64,000 nt of DNA from Bacteroidota bacterium. Lineage in GTDB: Bacteria > Bacteroidota > Bacteroidia > Sphingobacteriales > Sphingobacteriaceae. The stretch spans positions 62,001-126,000 of the forward strand of contig JAEYZM010000014.1 in the NCBI GenBank assembly GCA_023427985.1. The letters are read 5' to 3'. Every line of letters starts with the position of its first letter. Within the stretch, counting starts at the first letter, position 1. Of the stretch, positions 54,731-63,676 are shown in pieces. A program made the translations under genes and the position numbers. Below the pieces are notes generated by a model. It was not told where the DNA came from, ran no database searches, and worked only from the letters and a program-made list of their open reading frames with translations.

Positions 54731-57412
54731 TTATAGAGATAACTTTTCTTTTATAATAGTTATTTTTTGTTCAGCATCTGCTTTCTTCTTCTGTTCATTG
54801 GCAACAACATCTGCTTTGGCATTTTGCACAAATCGTTCGTTCGATAATTTTGCATTCACTGATTTCAAGAATCCTTCTAAGTATTCTAATTCTTTGATCA
54901 TTTTTTCTTTTTCTGCTTCCTCATCAATTGTATCACCTAAGTCAACAAAGCATTCGTCTTTACCGGCTAAGAACTGCAAACCTTGAACATCATTATCCTT
55001 TGTAAATTCCAAGGAAGCAATAGTTGCAAGTCGGCGTAAAATCATTTCATATTCTTCGTACGCAATACTTGAATTTTTCTTGATTAGCAATGGCAATGCT
55101 TGTTTAGGAGCAATTTGCCTTGCATTCCTAATATTTCGCATCTCTGTTACAATTGCGAAAACATTTTGCATATCAGCTAATATTGATGCATCGTAATTCT
55201 TCGCTTTTGGATATTCGGCAACAATACAACATTCTAACTCGGCTCTTTTCTTAAACACTTCTTCATCGTGCCACAACTCCTCTGAAAGGAATGGCATAAA
55301 AGGATGAATTAGCTTTAAAATATCTTCAAATTTTTGAGTTACAAATCCAAATGTTTTTGCATCGATGGCATCTTGATAAGACTCCCCATTTTCCAACTTA
55401 TGAAAATTAGGTTTTATCATTTCCAAATACAAAGAACAGAAATCGTCCCAAACTAATTTGTAAATATTCATTAAAGCTTCTGAGAGTCTATAGCTAGCAA
55501 ATAACTGTTCAATCTCAGTTAAAGATTCATTAAATCTATTTTCAAACCAATCGTTAGCTACTCCATTTACATTACTAATTTGATCGTCTACTTTCCAACC
55601 TTTAATCAATCGGAATGCATTCCAAATTTTATTAGCAAAATTTCTTCCTTGCTCACAATACGATTCATCGAACATTAAATCGTTACCTGCAGGCGAACAC
55701 AAAAGCATACCTACACGAACACCATCGGCACCGTATTTATTAATTAAATCAATTGGATCTGGTGAATTGCCTAAAGATTTAGACATTTTACGTCCAACTT
55801 TATCGCGTACAATTCCAGTTAAATAAACATTTTTAAAAGGAACCTGATTTCTAAACTCTTTCCCAGCCATGATCATACGTGCAACCCAGAAAAATAAAAT
55901 CTCTGGTGCAGTTACTAAATCACTAGTAGGATAATAGTAATTCAACTCAGCATTGGCTTCAATATTTTTACCTTTGAAAACATTGGTATCAAAAACAGAA
56001 ATTGGCCATAGCCAAGAAGAAAACCAAGTATCAACAACGTCTTCATCTTGTGATATATCGGCAAGACTTACATTGGCATACTTCGTATCAAGTGATTTAA
56101 ATTTCTCTAATGCTTCTTCTGCAGTTTTTGCAACTACAATTTCACCATCTTTATGATACCAAGCTGGAATTCTTTGTCCCCACCAAAGCTGTCGAGAAAT
56201 ACACCAATCTTTCACGTTTTCCATCCAATGCTTATACGTATTTATGTATTTATCGGGTATCAAGTTTACTTCTTTATTCAACACAGCATCCAATGCAGGC
56301 TTTGCCAATACTTCCATTTTCACAAACCATTGCAATGAAAGTTTAGGCTCTATGACAGCATCGGTACGTTCAGAAAATCCAACTTGCGATTTATACTCTT
56401 CAATTTTTTCTAATTGTGCGGCTTCTTCTAAAAGTGATGCAATTTTTTTTCTTGCAATAAATCGGTCTTCATTAACTAGAATTTCTGCCTTCTCATTTAA
56501 TGTACCATCGTCATTCAAAATATCAATAACAGGAAGCTTATGCTTAATACCCAATTCATAATCGTTCAAATCATGTGCAGGCGTAACTTTCAAACATCCG
56601 GTACCAAAATCCATGGTTACATACTCGTCGCAAATGATTGGAATCTCTCTATTGATTAATGGCACAAATACTTTCTTACCATGCAAATGTTTGTAGCGCT
56701 CGTCGTTTGGATTCACACACACTGCTGTATCGGCCATAATTGTTTCTGGTCGAGTCGTTGCAATCATCACAAAATCGGCACTATCTACTAATTTATATTT
56801 TATGTAATATAATTTTTGATTTACTTCTTTGCGAATTACCTCCTCATCGGACACCGCGGTTAATCCTTTAGGATCCCAATTCACCATGCGAATCCCTCTA
56901 TAAATCAATCCTTCATTATACAGATGTATAAAGGTATCGATTACAGCTTCCGACATTGCTGGATCCATCGTAAAAGATGTTCTATCCCAATCGCACGAAG
57001 CACCTAAAGTTCTTAGCTGTTGTAAAATTATACCGCCGTATTTATCTTTCCATTCGTAGGCATGTTCTAAGAATTTTTCACGACCAATATCTTTTTTATT
57101 GATCCCCTTTTCTTTCAACATAGCAACCACTTTAGCTTCAGTTGCAATAGAAGCATGGTCGGTACCCGGTACCCATAATGCATTTTTCCCAAGCATTCTA
57201 GCTCTTCGAATAAGAACATCTTGAATGGTGTTGTTTAACATATGTCCCATATGCAGAACACCCGTAACATTTGGTGGAGGAATAACGATGGTGTATGGTT
57301 CACGCTCATCGGGAACCGATTTAAAGAATCCTTTTTCTATCCAATAGGGATACCACTTTGCTTCTGCTTCTGATGCTAAATACGTTTTTGAATCGCTCTT
57401 CTTATTCTCCAT
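54731..57412 (-). CDS. valS: valyl-tRNA synthetase
   Basis: A class I aminoacyl-tRNA synthetase of 893 aa that charges tRNA-Val and edits threonine. HIGH motif as HMGH at 54-57 (PPPNVTGVLHMGHML), the editing domain with TTRPETIMADTAV, KMSKS near 540 (GRKMSKSLGNSPDP), the WWGQRIPAWYH block, the anticodon-binding domain, and a C-terminal coiled coil (about 830-893). The stop abuts the HsdR-N-like start. It is preceded by a terminator for the upstream lipoprotein gene, so it has its own promoter. Confidence 0.97.
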   Translation of the reverse strand: MENKKSDSKTYLASEAEAKWYPYWIEKGFFKSVPDEREPYTIVIPPPNVTGVLHMGHMLNNTIQDVLIRRARMLGKNALWVPGTDHASIATEAKVVAMLKEKGINKKDIGREKFLEHAYEWKDKYGGIILQQLRTLGASCDWDRTSFTMDPAMSEAVIDTFIHLYNEGLIYRGIRMVNWDPKGLTAVSDEEVIRKEVNQKLYYIKYKLVDSADFVMIATTRPETIMADTAVCVNPNDERYKHLHGKKVFVPLINREIPIICDEYVTMDFGTGCLKVTPAHDLNDYELGIKHKLPVIDILNDDGTLNEKAEILVNEDRFIARKKIASLLEEAAQLEKIEEYKSQVGFSERTDAVIEPKLSLQWFVKMEVLAKPALDAVLNKEVNLIPDKYINTYKHWMENVKDWCISRQLWWGQRIPAWYHKDGEIVVAKTAEEALEKFKSLDTKYANVSLADISQDEDVVDTWFSSWLWPISVFDTNVFKGKNIEANAELNYYYPTSDLVTAPEILFFWVARMIMAGKEFRNQVPFKNVYLTGIVRDKVGRKMSKSLGNSPDPIDLINKYGADGVRVGMLLCSPAGNDLMFDESYCEQGRNFANKIWNAFRLIKGWKVDDQISNVNGVANDWFENRFNESLTEIEQLFASYRLSEALMNIYKLVWDDFCSLYLEMIKPNFHKLENGESYQDAIDAKTFGFVTQKFEDILKLIHPFMPFLSEELWHDEEVFKKRAELECCIVAEYPKAKNYDASILADMQNVFAIVTEMRNIRNARQIAPKQALPLLIKKNSSIAYEEYEMILRRLATIASLEFTKDNDVQGLQFLAGKDECFVDLGDTIDEEAEKEKMIKELEYLEGFLKSVNAKLSNERFVQNAKADVVANEQKKKADAEQKITIIKEKLSL

Positions 57413-57425
57413 GTCAATAAATTAA

Positions 57426-57449
57426 AAAACCCCTTAAAAAAGGGGTTTT
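57426..57449. terminator. intrinsic terminator between the lipoprotein operon and valS
   Basis: Stem aaaacccctt/aaggggtttt with a 4-nt loop, followed on the minus strand by a T-run. It ends the minus-strand transcript of the two lipoproteins just before the valS start. Confidence 0.9.
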
Positions 57450-57463
57450 CAAAAATACAAATT

Positions 57464-58198
57464 TTATTGACCAATTGGTATGCTACTGATTAATTTGAGC
57501 GTATCGGCCTCCTCGATATATTGATAGAATCCATTACTTGTTGTGAGGAATAATGTACCATTATTAGGAATCACATCATCGGCCCGAATGTTCAATTCCT
57601 TTAGCAATACAAGAGAATCAGCATTCGACTTATCGTAAATCTTAAATTTAGTATCGCAAACGAATAATAGATTACCCGAAACTGCAAGACCTCTAGGGTT
57701 TTTCATTGCATAGACTTTAAGTAGTTCAGGGTTTTTCAAATCTTTTATGTCGATGATTTCCAACTGGTTTACTCCTCTGTTACATCTTAAGCTTGAAGAA
57801 TTATTAAGTGTTAAATACGCGAAATTACTGTCGGCAACCACTGGATCGCAAGAAATAATATGATTATAAAAGGATTGATAATTTGGAATGCGTGAACCAG
57901 TTAAAGAATAAATGTACATTCCCGATGAAGTGCCTAAAAATAGTGCATCGCCTCTACTAAAAATTGTTTCTACATCGGTGCTAACTAATCTAGCGTCCAA
58001 CAATGTCAATTTCCCATCGTCGTCCATATTATATGTCTCTAAGTTATTGCCATTTATCAGATATAAGGTATTGCCATTCAAGGTAAATCGAGCCGTAGAT
58101 CCTGCCACCGAATTTTCGCCAGATGCAGAAAGTTCAGAATTAGTATCGCATGAAATAAACAAGGATACTGCAAATAAAAATAGTATATACTTTTTCAT
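57464..58198 (-). CDS. putative lipoprotein with LVIVD-like repeats (second of pair)
   Basis: A 244-aa lipoprotein when started at 58198 (MKKYILFLFAVSLFISC, lipid cysteine C17); an in-frame ATG six codons upstream overlaps the preceding gene and is less likely. Repeats have the form QLEIIDIKDLKNPELLKVYAMKNPRGLAVSGNLLFVCD, an LVIVD/beta-propeller pattern also seen in the choice-of-anchor-B proteins at 0.9-4.9 kb. It starts two bases after the stop of the upstream paralogue-like gene. Function unknown; a cell-envelope location is likely. Confidence 0.75.
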   Translation of the reverse strand: MKKYILFLFAVSLFISCDTNSELSASGENSVAGSTARFTLNGNTLYLINGNNLETYNMDDDGKLTLLDARLVSTDVETIFSRGDALFLGTSSGMYIYSLTGSRIPNYQSFYNHIISCDPVVADSNFAYLTLNNSSSLRCNRGVNQLEIIDIKDLKNPELLKVYAMKNPRGLAVSGNLLFVCDTKFKIYDKSNADSLVLLKELNIRADDVIPNNGTLFLTTSNGFYQYIEEADTLKLISSIPIGQ

Positions 58199-58200
58199 AA

Positions 58201-58719
58201 TTATTTCGCCTCCCATCCTACTATGATTAAACCTTCATCTCTATTTTCTTTTTTATACTTATCGGGAAGTTCTCCCATGTCAGGTGGATTCATTTCTGGA
58301 AAAGTATTGGGTTTTCTTTGCACTTCAACCACTTGAGTTTTATTGAAAATATCGAGTACAACGAGATCCACTGCATTGTCGGCCACCAACTTATCATTGC
58401 GTATACTAACATCGATACAACCAGGAATGCTTATAAACGAAAGCTTTACAGGAGCTGCAGGATTTGTATTATCAATTACATGTACCCCCTCATATTTTTC
58501 GTTTAAAAAAATAAAGTTATTGTATAGAATAAATTTGCCCGGATTCGTTAATTTGCGAGCAGATTGTGATTTTACCGATGCCTCTAATTGAGTTCGGGTC
58601 ATAAACAAAGGAACATAATTGGTTTCTGGAATAGCGAGTTCATCTTGAGGAAAAGGACATCCGCTCCAGATGACAGCAAATAAGGGTAATAAAAAAACCC
58701 ATTGTCTTTTGATATACAT
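58201..58719 (-). CDS. putative lipoprotein with LVIVD-like repeats (first of pair)
   Basis: A 172-aa protein when started at 58719 (MYIKRQWVFLLPLFAVIWSGC, lipid cysteine C21). LVIVD-like units include KFILYNNFIFLNEKYEGVHVIDNTNPAAPVKLS and DKLVADNAVDLVVLDIFN. It is shorter than the partner gene two bases downstream, and the two together look like a split or duplicated propeller. The spacer to divergent lpoB is short (92 bases from this start). Confidence 0.72.
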   Translation of the reverse strand: MYIKRQWVFLLPLFAVIWSGCPFPQDELAIPETNYVPLFMTRTQLEASVKSQSARKLTNPGKFILYNNFIFLNEKYEGVHVIDNTNPAAPVKLSFISIPGCIDVSIRNDKLVADNAVDLVVLDIFNKTQVVEVQRKPNTFPEMNPPDMGELPDKYKKENRDEGLIIVGWEAK

Positions 58720-58811
58720 AGTTTTGTGTAATTGTAACATTATAAAGATAAAATATATTTTAGATATTAAATACGTTATTTAGATTAAAAAGCCATAAAC
58801 ATAATATTAAT

Positions 58812-59402
58812 ATGAGAAAAGCCAGTTTAGCAGTAATTACTTTATTCGCAGCGAGTTTAGTAATGAGTTCATGTAAGACCAGAAAAGTAGAACGCATTGA
58901 TCCAACACAACAAACAGATTTAAGTGGAAGATGGAACGATACCGATTCTAGACTTGTTTCTAATGAAATGATTGCCGATTGTATGGCTCGTCCTTGGAGA
59001 ACAGATTTCCAAGCAGCTAAAGGCAAGAAGCCAGTTGTTATTGTAGGAACAATCCGTAACAAAACAACAGAGCATATTGAATCGGAAACATTCATTAAAG
59101 ATATCGAGAAAGCATTTATTAATTCAGGATTGGTTTCTGTAGTACAAGCAGGCGATGCACGTAAAGAATTACGTGATGAGCGTAACGATCAACAGACATT
59201 TGCTTCGGACGATACTAAGAAGAAATGGGGATTAGAAAAAGGTGCCGATTTTATGTTGAATGGAGTAATGACTTCTATAGTAGACCAATACGGTAAAAAC
59301 AAAGTCGTGTTTTATCAAATTGATTTAGAGTTAACCAATTTAGAAACCAACGAAAAAGTTTGGATTGGCGACAAAAAAATTAAGAAAGCAATTCAAAACT
59401 AA
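58812..59402 (+). CDS. lpoB: penicillin-binding protein activator LpoB-like lipoprotein
   Basis: A 196-aa lipoprotein (lipid cysteine C21 in LVMSSC). The body is an LpoB/FlgO-like fold: DLSGRWNDTDSRLVSNEMIADC, PVVIVGTIRNKTTEHIESETFIKDIEKAFINSGLVSVVQ, and KWGLEKGADFMLNGVMTSIVDQ. In E. coli LpoB activates PBP1B from the outer membrane; the Bacteroidota family has the same fold but its partner is not proven. It is followed by a hairpin and by the COG3014-like lipoprotein. Confidence 0.82.
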   Translation: MRKASLAVITLFAASLVMSSCKTRKVERIDPTQQTDLSGRWNDTDSRLVSNEMIADCMARPWRTDFQAAKGKKPVVIVGTIRNKTTEHIESETFIKDIEKAFINSGLVSVVQAGDARKELRDERNDQQTFASDDTKKKWGLEKGADFMLNGVMTSIVDQYGKNKVVFYQIDLELTNLETNEKVWIGDKKIKKAIQN

Positions 59403-59412
59403 TACAACATTT

Positions 59413-59454
59413 AATTGCATTCTGCTCGTACATTCAAATGAGCGGAATGCAATT
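59413..59454 (+). promoter_or_regulatory. stable hairpin between lpoB and the COG3014-like gene
   Basis: A 15-bp stem with one G-U pair (AATTGCATTCTGCTC with GAGCGGAATGCAATT) and a 12-nt loop, ending 20 bases before the downstream ATG. There is no T-run, so it is more likely an mRNA stability or partial attenuation element than a full terminator. Confidence 0.6.
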
Positions 59455-59474
59455 CATTTACTACTGAAAACAGC

Positions 59475-60881
59475 ATGAATCGGAAATTCTTTACTGCAAT
59501 AGTTTTATCGATTTTATTTTTAAGTTCATGTGCTACCTATTATCAAAAGCTTGCTGAGTTTAACTCTAAAGTTGAAACGGGTAACATACTTGAAGCTAAA
59601 AAAATATTGGAAAACGATAAGAAGTCGGCCGAAAGCAAAAACCGTCTCCTCTACTTTATGAACAGAGGTACCATGGAAATGCTCACTGGCAATTATGCAG
59701 AAAGTAACATGTATTTTAATCAAGCCGATTTAGCCATAGAAGACTATCAAAAAAAAGCAAGTACACAAGCACTGGCACTCATCAGCAATCCGATGGCGAT
59801 GGAATATCAAGCCGAAGATTTTGAAAAGGTGATGATTCATTATTACAAAGCCATCAACTACGTACAGCTAGGTCAGACAGAGGAAGCATTGGTAGAATGC
59901 AGACGTATCAATTTAAAACTTCAGCAACTCAACGATAAATACACTAAGAAAAACAGGTATTCCGAAGATGCATTTGGATTAAACCTAATGGGTATAATTT
60001 ATGAGAGTGCTGGAGATATCAACAATGCCTTCATTGCATACAGAAATGCAGTAGAGGCTTACGATAAAATTTACAGCAAACAATTCAATACAGCCATTCC
60101 CGATCAATTGAAAAAAGATGTCATTCGATCTGCATATCGCATGGGCTTTAATGAAGAAGCCAAGCAATTTGAAGAGCGCTTCAACATCGGAATAAACAAA
60201 GAAGATTATAAAGGTCCAGAATTAGTGTTTTTCTGGAACAATGGTTTAGGTCCTGTAAAATCAGAGAACAGCATTAATTTTTCAGTGGTAAAAGGTCAGG
60301 GTGGATATGTAACTTTTGTGAATGAAGAAATGGGACTGAATATTCCATTCCCTCTGCCACCAGGCAACAGCACGGGATCTGCATTAGGTGATCTTTCTTT
60401 TATTCGAGTTGCATTTCCAAAATATGTTGAACGCAAACCTTATTACGAGCAAGCGCAAATTGAAATAGATGGTAAAAATTTCAAGCTAGATGAAGCGGAA
60501 AATATTAACAACATTGCATTCAAGACTTTAGACGATCGAATGTTGCGTGAAATGAGTAATTCATTATTGCGTTTAGCTACCAAAAAGGCAGCTGAATATG
60601 CCGCTCGCGATCAAAATCAAAACGTTGGTTCTTTGGTGGGCATCGTAAATGCCATCACGGAAAAAGCCGATACTAGAAATTGGCAAACACTACCATATTC
60701 CATTCATTATACCAGAATCCCTCTAAAAGTAGGTGACAATGAAATAAAACTTAAACTTCGATCGTTTGATAATAAGAGTACCTACGAGCAAAAGTTTATG
60801 TTCAATGCTCAAAAATCAAAAACGATATTTCATGTGTATCAAAATTTTGAATCTCGAGCATATTCATTAGCTTCGTATTAA
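59475..60881 (+). CDS. COG3014-like TPR lipoprotein
   Basis: A 468-aa lipoprotein (lipid cysteine C19 in LFLSSC) with TPR-like helical repeats (about 20-220; RLLYFMNRGTMEMLTGNYAESNMYFNQAD, HYYKAINYVQLGQTEEALVECRRIN, GDINNAFIAYRNAVEAY) and a beta-rich C-terminal half (about 245-468). This matches the COG3014 family seen beside lpoB-type genes in other bacteria. A role in peptidoglycan synthase control is inferred from context only. Confidence 0.8.
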   Translation: MNRKFFTAIVLSILFLSSCATYYQKLAEFNSKVETGNILEAKKILENDKKSAESKNRLLYFMNRGTMEMLTGNYAESNMYFNQADLAIEDYQKKASTQALALISNPMAMEYQAEDFEKVMIHYYKAINYVQLGQTEEALVECRRINLKLQQLNDKYTKKNRYSEDAFGLNLMGIIYESAGDINNAFIAYRNAVEAYDKIYSKQFNTAIPDQLKKDVIRSAYRMGFNEEAKQFEERFNIGINKEDYKGPELVFFWNNGLGPVKSENSINFSVVKGQGGYVTFVNEEMGLNIPFPLPPGNSTGSALGDLSFIRVAFPKYVERKPYYEQAQIEIDGKNFKLDEAENINNIAFKTLDDRMLREMSNSLLRLATKKAAEYAARDQNQNVGSLVGIVNAITEKADTRNWQTLPYSIHYTRIPLKVGDNEIKLKLRSFDNKSTYEQKFMFNAQKSKTIFHVYQNFESRAYSLASY

Positions 60882-60899
60882 GATTAGGGCAAGCTGTTA

Positions 60900-61277
60900 A
60901 TGAAAAAATTATTATATACCATTTTCTTCCTATTGAGCGCTTTCTTCAGTTTCGGACAGTCGGCCCTCAAAGTCAATTCCATTGAATTTAAAGCCTCCTA
61001 CTATAAATACAAAGGCATCTTAATTGATGTGCGCACCCCTTATGAGTTTGCCGATGGTCATATAGAAAATGCTAGAAACATTGACATTAGTGTGCCCGGT
61101 TTTGAAGCAGAAATTGACAAACTGGACCGCGATCAAGCTATATTTGTTTATTGTGGGGTAGGAATTAGAAGTGCCAAAGCTGCGGCTATCCTTCGTAAGA
61201 AAGGCTTCAAATATGTATTTGATCTCGATGGTGGGTATAAAGATCTAGTAAAAGTGGGCATGCGTGCTACCAAATAA
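60900..61277 (+). CDS. exported rhodanese-like protein
   Basis: A 125-aa single rhodanese domain behind a signal peptide (about 1-20, SFGQ). Active-site C85 is in VYCGVGIRSAKAA, and the LIDVRTPYEFADGHIENARNID segment is typical. Sulfurtransfer in the periplasm is inferred; the partner is unknown. It lies 18 bases after the COG3014-like gene and one base before mnmD. Confidence 0.88.
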   Translation: MKKLLYTIFFLLSAFFSFGQSALKVNSIEFKASYYKYKGILIDVRTPYEFADGHIENARNIDISVPGFEAEIDKLDRDQAIFVYCGVGIRSAKAAAILRKKGFKYVFDLDGGYKDLVKVGMRATK

Positions 61278-61278
61278 A

Positions 61279-61962
61279 ATGTTAGACAATTTCTTAGAAT
61301 TAGTAATCACTGCCGATGGTTCTGCGAGCATCTACAATGCTGCTGTTGGTGAAAACTATCATTCTAAACATGGGGCATTACAAGAATCGCAACACGTTTT
61401 TGTAAACAGTGGTCTTGTTCATTATCAGCAAAAACATTTATCGACCGAAATCAGAATTTTAGAAATAGGATTTGGTACGGGCTTAAATTTTCTTTTGAGT
61501 GCCGACTTTGCTATACATCAAGGCATCAAATTGAGTTACAGAGGTATTGAAAAATATCCTCTACAAAAAAGTTTATTTGAACAGACCAAATACCTAGAAC
61601 ACCTGAAAAATAAAGCGATATGGGAACAATGCTTAGTGCAATACGAAATATCATTTCAAGAAAAGGTTTCAATAGCGCAACACATCGACCTACAAAATTA
61701 TGCTTGCGATGTAATGGAGTTTATATCCAATGAAAAGTTTGACATCGTGTATTTCGATGCCTTTGCAGCAATACATCAGCCTGAAATGTGGGAGCGAGAA
61801 AGAATTGCACATGCCTGTAGCTTTTTAAAAGATAAAGGTATATTTGTGACCTATAGCGTTACTGGTGAATTAAAACGAATTTTGAAATCCTTGAATTTTG
61901 AAATTGAGCGTCCTCAAGGCGCTGCCGGTAAACGCGAAATGATGCGTGCAACAAAACTTTAA
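61279..61962 (+). CDS. mnmD: tRNA (5-methylaminomethyl-2-thiouridine)(34)-methyltransferase MnmD
   Basis: A 227-aa SAM-dependent methyltransferase equal to the N-terminal half of MnmC, making the final methylation of mnm5s2U34. It has ILEIGFGTGLNFLL, FDIVYFDAFAAIHQPEMW and YSVTGELKRIL, and lacks the FAD oxidase half, as in most Bacteroidota. A GTG five codons upstream overlaps the rhodanese gene; the ATG at 61279, one base after that stop, is preferred. Confidence 0.9.
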   Translation: MLDNFLELVITADGSASIYNAAVGENYHSKHGALQESQHVFVNSGLVHYQQKHLSTEIRILEIGFGTGLNFLLSADFAIHQGIKLSYRGIEKYPLQKSLFEQTKYLEHLKNKAIWEQCLVQYEISFQEKVSIAQHIDLQNYACDVMEFISNEKFDIVYFDAFAAIHQPEMWERERIAHACSFLKDKGIFVTYSVTGELKRILKSLNFEIERPQGAAGKREMMRATKL

Positions 61963-61963
61963 C

Positions 61964-62995
61964 ATGTTATACAAACTTCTACTTCGTCCCCTATTTTTTA
62001 AAATTGATCCCGAAAAAATTCATCATTTAGTTTTCAAACTTATCAAGATATCGCAAGCCATTCCAGGCGTATCGACAATCACTCGCGCAATCTTTGTTAT
62101 GCGGGACCCAAGATTAGAACGCGAAGTTTTTGGCATTAAATTTCCGAATCCAGTGGGATTAGCAGCTGGTTTCGATAAGGATGCGCGCTTGTACAAAGAG
62201 CTTTCGAATTTCGGATTTGGTTTCATAGAAATTGGCACCATTACTCCCCTAGCACAGTCGGGCAACGACAAGCCTCGCATGTTCCGACTGCCTGCTGACC
62301 AGGCCTTGATCAATCGGATGGGATTTAATAACGAAGGCATTGATGTTGCAATACATCGACTTAAAAACAGACCAGCAGGACTTATTGTGGGTGGTAACAT
62401 CGGCAAAAATAAAATTACTCCAAACGAAGATGCCGTATTGGATTATGAGAAATGTTTTGAAGCCTTGTACGAGTATGTGGATTATTTTGTAGTGAATGTA
62501 AGTTCGCCGAACACCCCGAATTTACGGGCTTTGCAGGAAAAAGAGCCTTTGAAAAATTTGCTGCAGCATTTACAAACACTGAACAGCAGCAAGCCTACAG
62601 CGAAACCCATTTTATTGAAAATTGCACCCGATCTAACAAACGAGCAATTGGACGACATTATAGAAATTGTGCGCGACACTCAAATTGCAGGTGTAATCGC
62701 CAGCAATACCACCATCTCACGGTCGAGTTTAAAAACGAATGCCGATGTAGTGGAGCAAATTGGAATGGGTGGATTGAGTGGGAAACCACTTCGGAATAGG
62801 TCGACAGAAGTAATCAATTATTTGCATGAAAAATCAAATGCAGCATTTCCAATAATTGGTGTTGGTGGAATTCATACAGCAGAAGATGCGATTGAAAAAT
62901 TAAAGGCAGGAGCATCTTTGATTCAATTATATACTGGCTTTGTTTATGAAGGTCCAGCCTTAGTAAAGGCGATCAATAAAAAGTTGCTGGAATAA
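61964..62995 (+). CDS. pyrD: dihydroorotate dehydrogenase (quinone), class 2
   Basis: An FMN enzyme of pyrimidine synthesis that passes electrons to quinone. The start at 61964 (MLYKLLLRPLFFKIDPEKIHHL) gives 343 aa and the N-terminal membrane-associated helices of class 2; an in-frame GTG at 61946 overlaps mnmD. Motifs: NPVGLAAGFDKDA, INRMGFNNEG, VNVSSPNTPNLR with the catalytic serine of class 2, KIAPDL, and GVGGI..AEDA...L.AGASLIQLYTG. Confidence 0.96.
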   Translation: MLYKLLLRPLFFKIDPEKIHHLVFKLIKISQAIPGVSTITRAIFVMRDPRLEREVFGIKFPNPVGLAAGFDKDARLYKELSNFGFGFIEIGTITPLAQSGNDKPRMFRLPADQALINRMGFNNEGIDVAIHRLKNRPAGLIVGGNIGKNKITPNEDAVLDYEKCFEALYEYVDYFVVNVSSPNTPNLRALQEKEPLKNLLQHLQTLNSSKPTAKPILLKIAPDLTNEQLDDIIEIVRDTQIAGVIASNTTISRSSLKTNADVVEQIGMGGLSGKPLRNRSTEVINYLHEKSNAAFPIIGVGGIHTAEDAIEKLKAGASLIQLYTGFVYEGPALVKAINKKLLE

Positions 62996-63030
62996 GAAAA
63001 ACCTAATGCCTGTATTTCTGTTTTGCTTGA

Positions 63031-63300
63031 ATGACAGAAGCAGATTTAGATAGAATCATTGAAATGGCTTGGGAAGATCGTACCCCTTTTGAAGCTATTG
63101 AAAATCAGTTTGGGATTCCCGAGAAAGATGTTATTTCCTTGATGCGCAAGCACATGAAACGCTCAAGTTTTGAAATGTGGCGTAAACGAATGTCGGGACG
63201 CAACAGCAAACATTTAAATAAAAGAAGCGGCGACATAGACCGATTTAAATGCAATCTGCAAAGGCAAATTACATTCAATAAAATCTCCAAACGGAAATAA
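63031..63300 (+). CDS. TIGR03643/DUF2805-like small protein
   Basis: An 89-aa basic protein: DLDRIIEMAWEDRTPFEAIE, then FGIPEKDVISLMRKHMKRSSFEMWRKRMSGRNSKH, a pattern shared by a conserved helix-turn-helix-like family of unknown function. It ends inside the left side of the convergent terminator at 63299-63328. DNA or RNA binding is suggested by the basic helix but not shown. Confidence 0.8.
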   Translation: MTEADLDRIIEMAWEDRTPFEAIENQFGIPEKDVISLMRKHMKRSSFEMWRKRMSGRNSKHLNKRSGDIDRFKCNLQRQITFNKISKRK

Positions 63301-63328
63301 AAAATCCCCAAGATGGCTCAAGGGGATT
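63299..63328 (-). terminator. intrinsic terminator of the tRNA-Cys / small basic protein transcript
   Basis: On the minus strand: AATCCCC, a 12-nt loop, GGGGATTTTTT. The T-run is followed by ATTT. It lies 24 bases beyond the stop of the small ORF. Confidence 0.8.
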
Positions 63329-63352
63329 GAATATCTTTTGAATTATAAAGAA

Positions 63353-63493
63353 TTATTCAGCTGAACTTTCTTCATTCGACTTTGCTACAGGCTTCTTAAT
63401 TGATTTGTCCGTAGCCAATTTCAAACGTTGTTTTCTAAGTCTAGAAACCGTTTTATTTTTTCTGTCTTTTCTTTTTAGTCTAGTAACACCCAT
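63353..63493 (-). CDS. 46-aa conserved-looking basic protein
   Basis: An ORF too short for routine calling. The protein begins MGVTRLKRKDRKNKTVSRLR and ends with an acidic tail (SNEESSAE). The first 26 residues hold eleven Lys/Arg. It has its own terminator and sits 33 bases downstream of tRNA-Cys on the same strand, so both should come from the tRNA-Cys promoter. Similar short basic proteins are, from memory, found in many Bacteroidota, but no function is known to me; ribosome or nucleic-acid association is a guess from charge. Confidence 0.72.
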   Translation of the reverse strand: MGVTRLKRKDRKNKTVSRLRKQRLKLATDKSIKKPVAKSNEESSAE

Positions 63494-63526
63494 TTTCTTA
63501 AAAATTTTTGTTCAACCTATTTTATG

Positions 63527-63597
63527 AGGTCGAGAGCGGATTCGAACCGCTGTACAAGGTTTTGCAGACCTCTGCCTAGCCACTCGGCCACTCGACC
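63527..63597 (-). tRNA. tRNA-Cys (anticodon GCA)
   Basis: A 71-nt cloverleaf on the minus strand: acceptor GGTCGAG/CTCGACC, anticodon stem GAGGT/ACCTT with loop CTGCAAA (anticodon GCA), T arm AGCGG TTCGAAT CCGCT, discriminator T. The CCA end is not encoded. Confidence 0.95.
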
Positions 63598-63613
63598 CTA
63601 ATTTTAGAGTTTG

Positions 63614-63644
63614 CAAATGTACTAAAAAACATCATTAGCACAAG
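63614..63644 (-). promoter_or_regulatory. Bacteroidota-type promoter of tRNA-Cys
   Basis: On the minus strand CTTG at 63644-63641, a 19-base spacer, then TACATTTG at 63621-63614, one base off the TTTG-N19-TAnnTTTG consensus. The TACATTTGCA core equals that of the tRNA-Lys promoter. Confidence 0.75.
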
Positions 63645-63676
63645 GGATTTATGAAAATATCTCAAATTTACTGAGC

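Noticed and set aside
57464..58740. The two LVIVD lipoprotein genes as one frameshifted gene
   Set aside because: The second has its own signal peptide and lipobox, so they are two separate genes.
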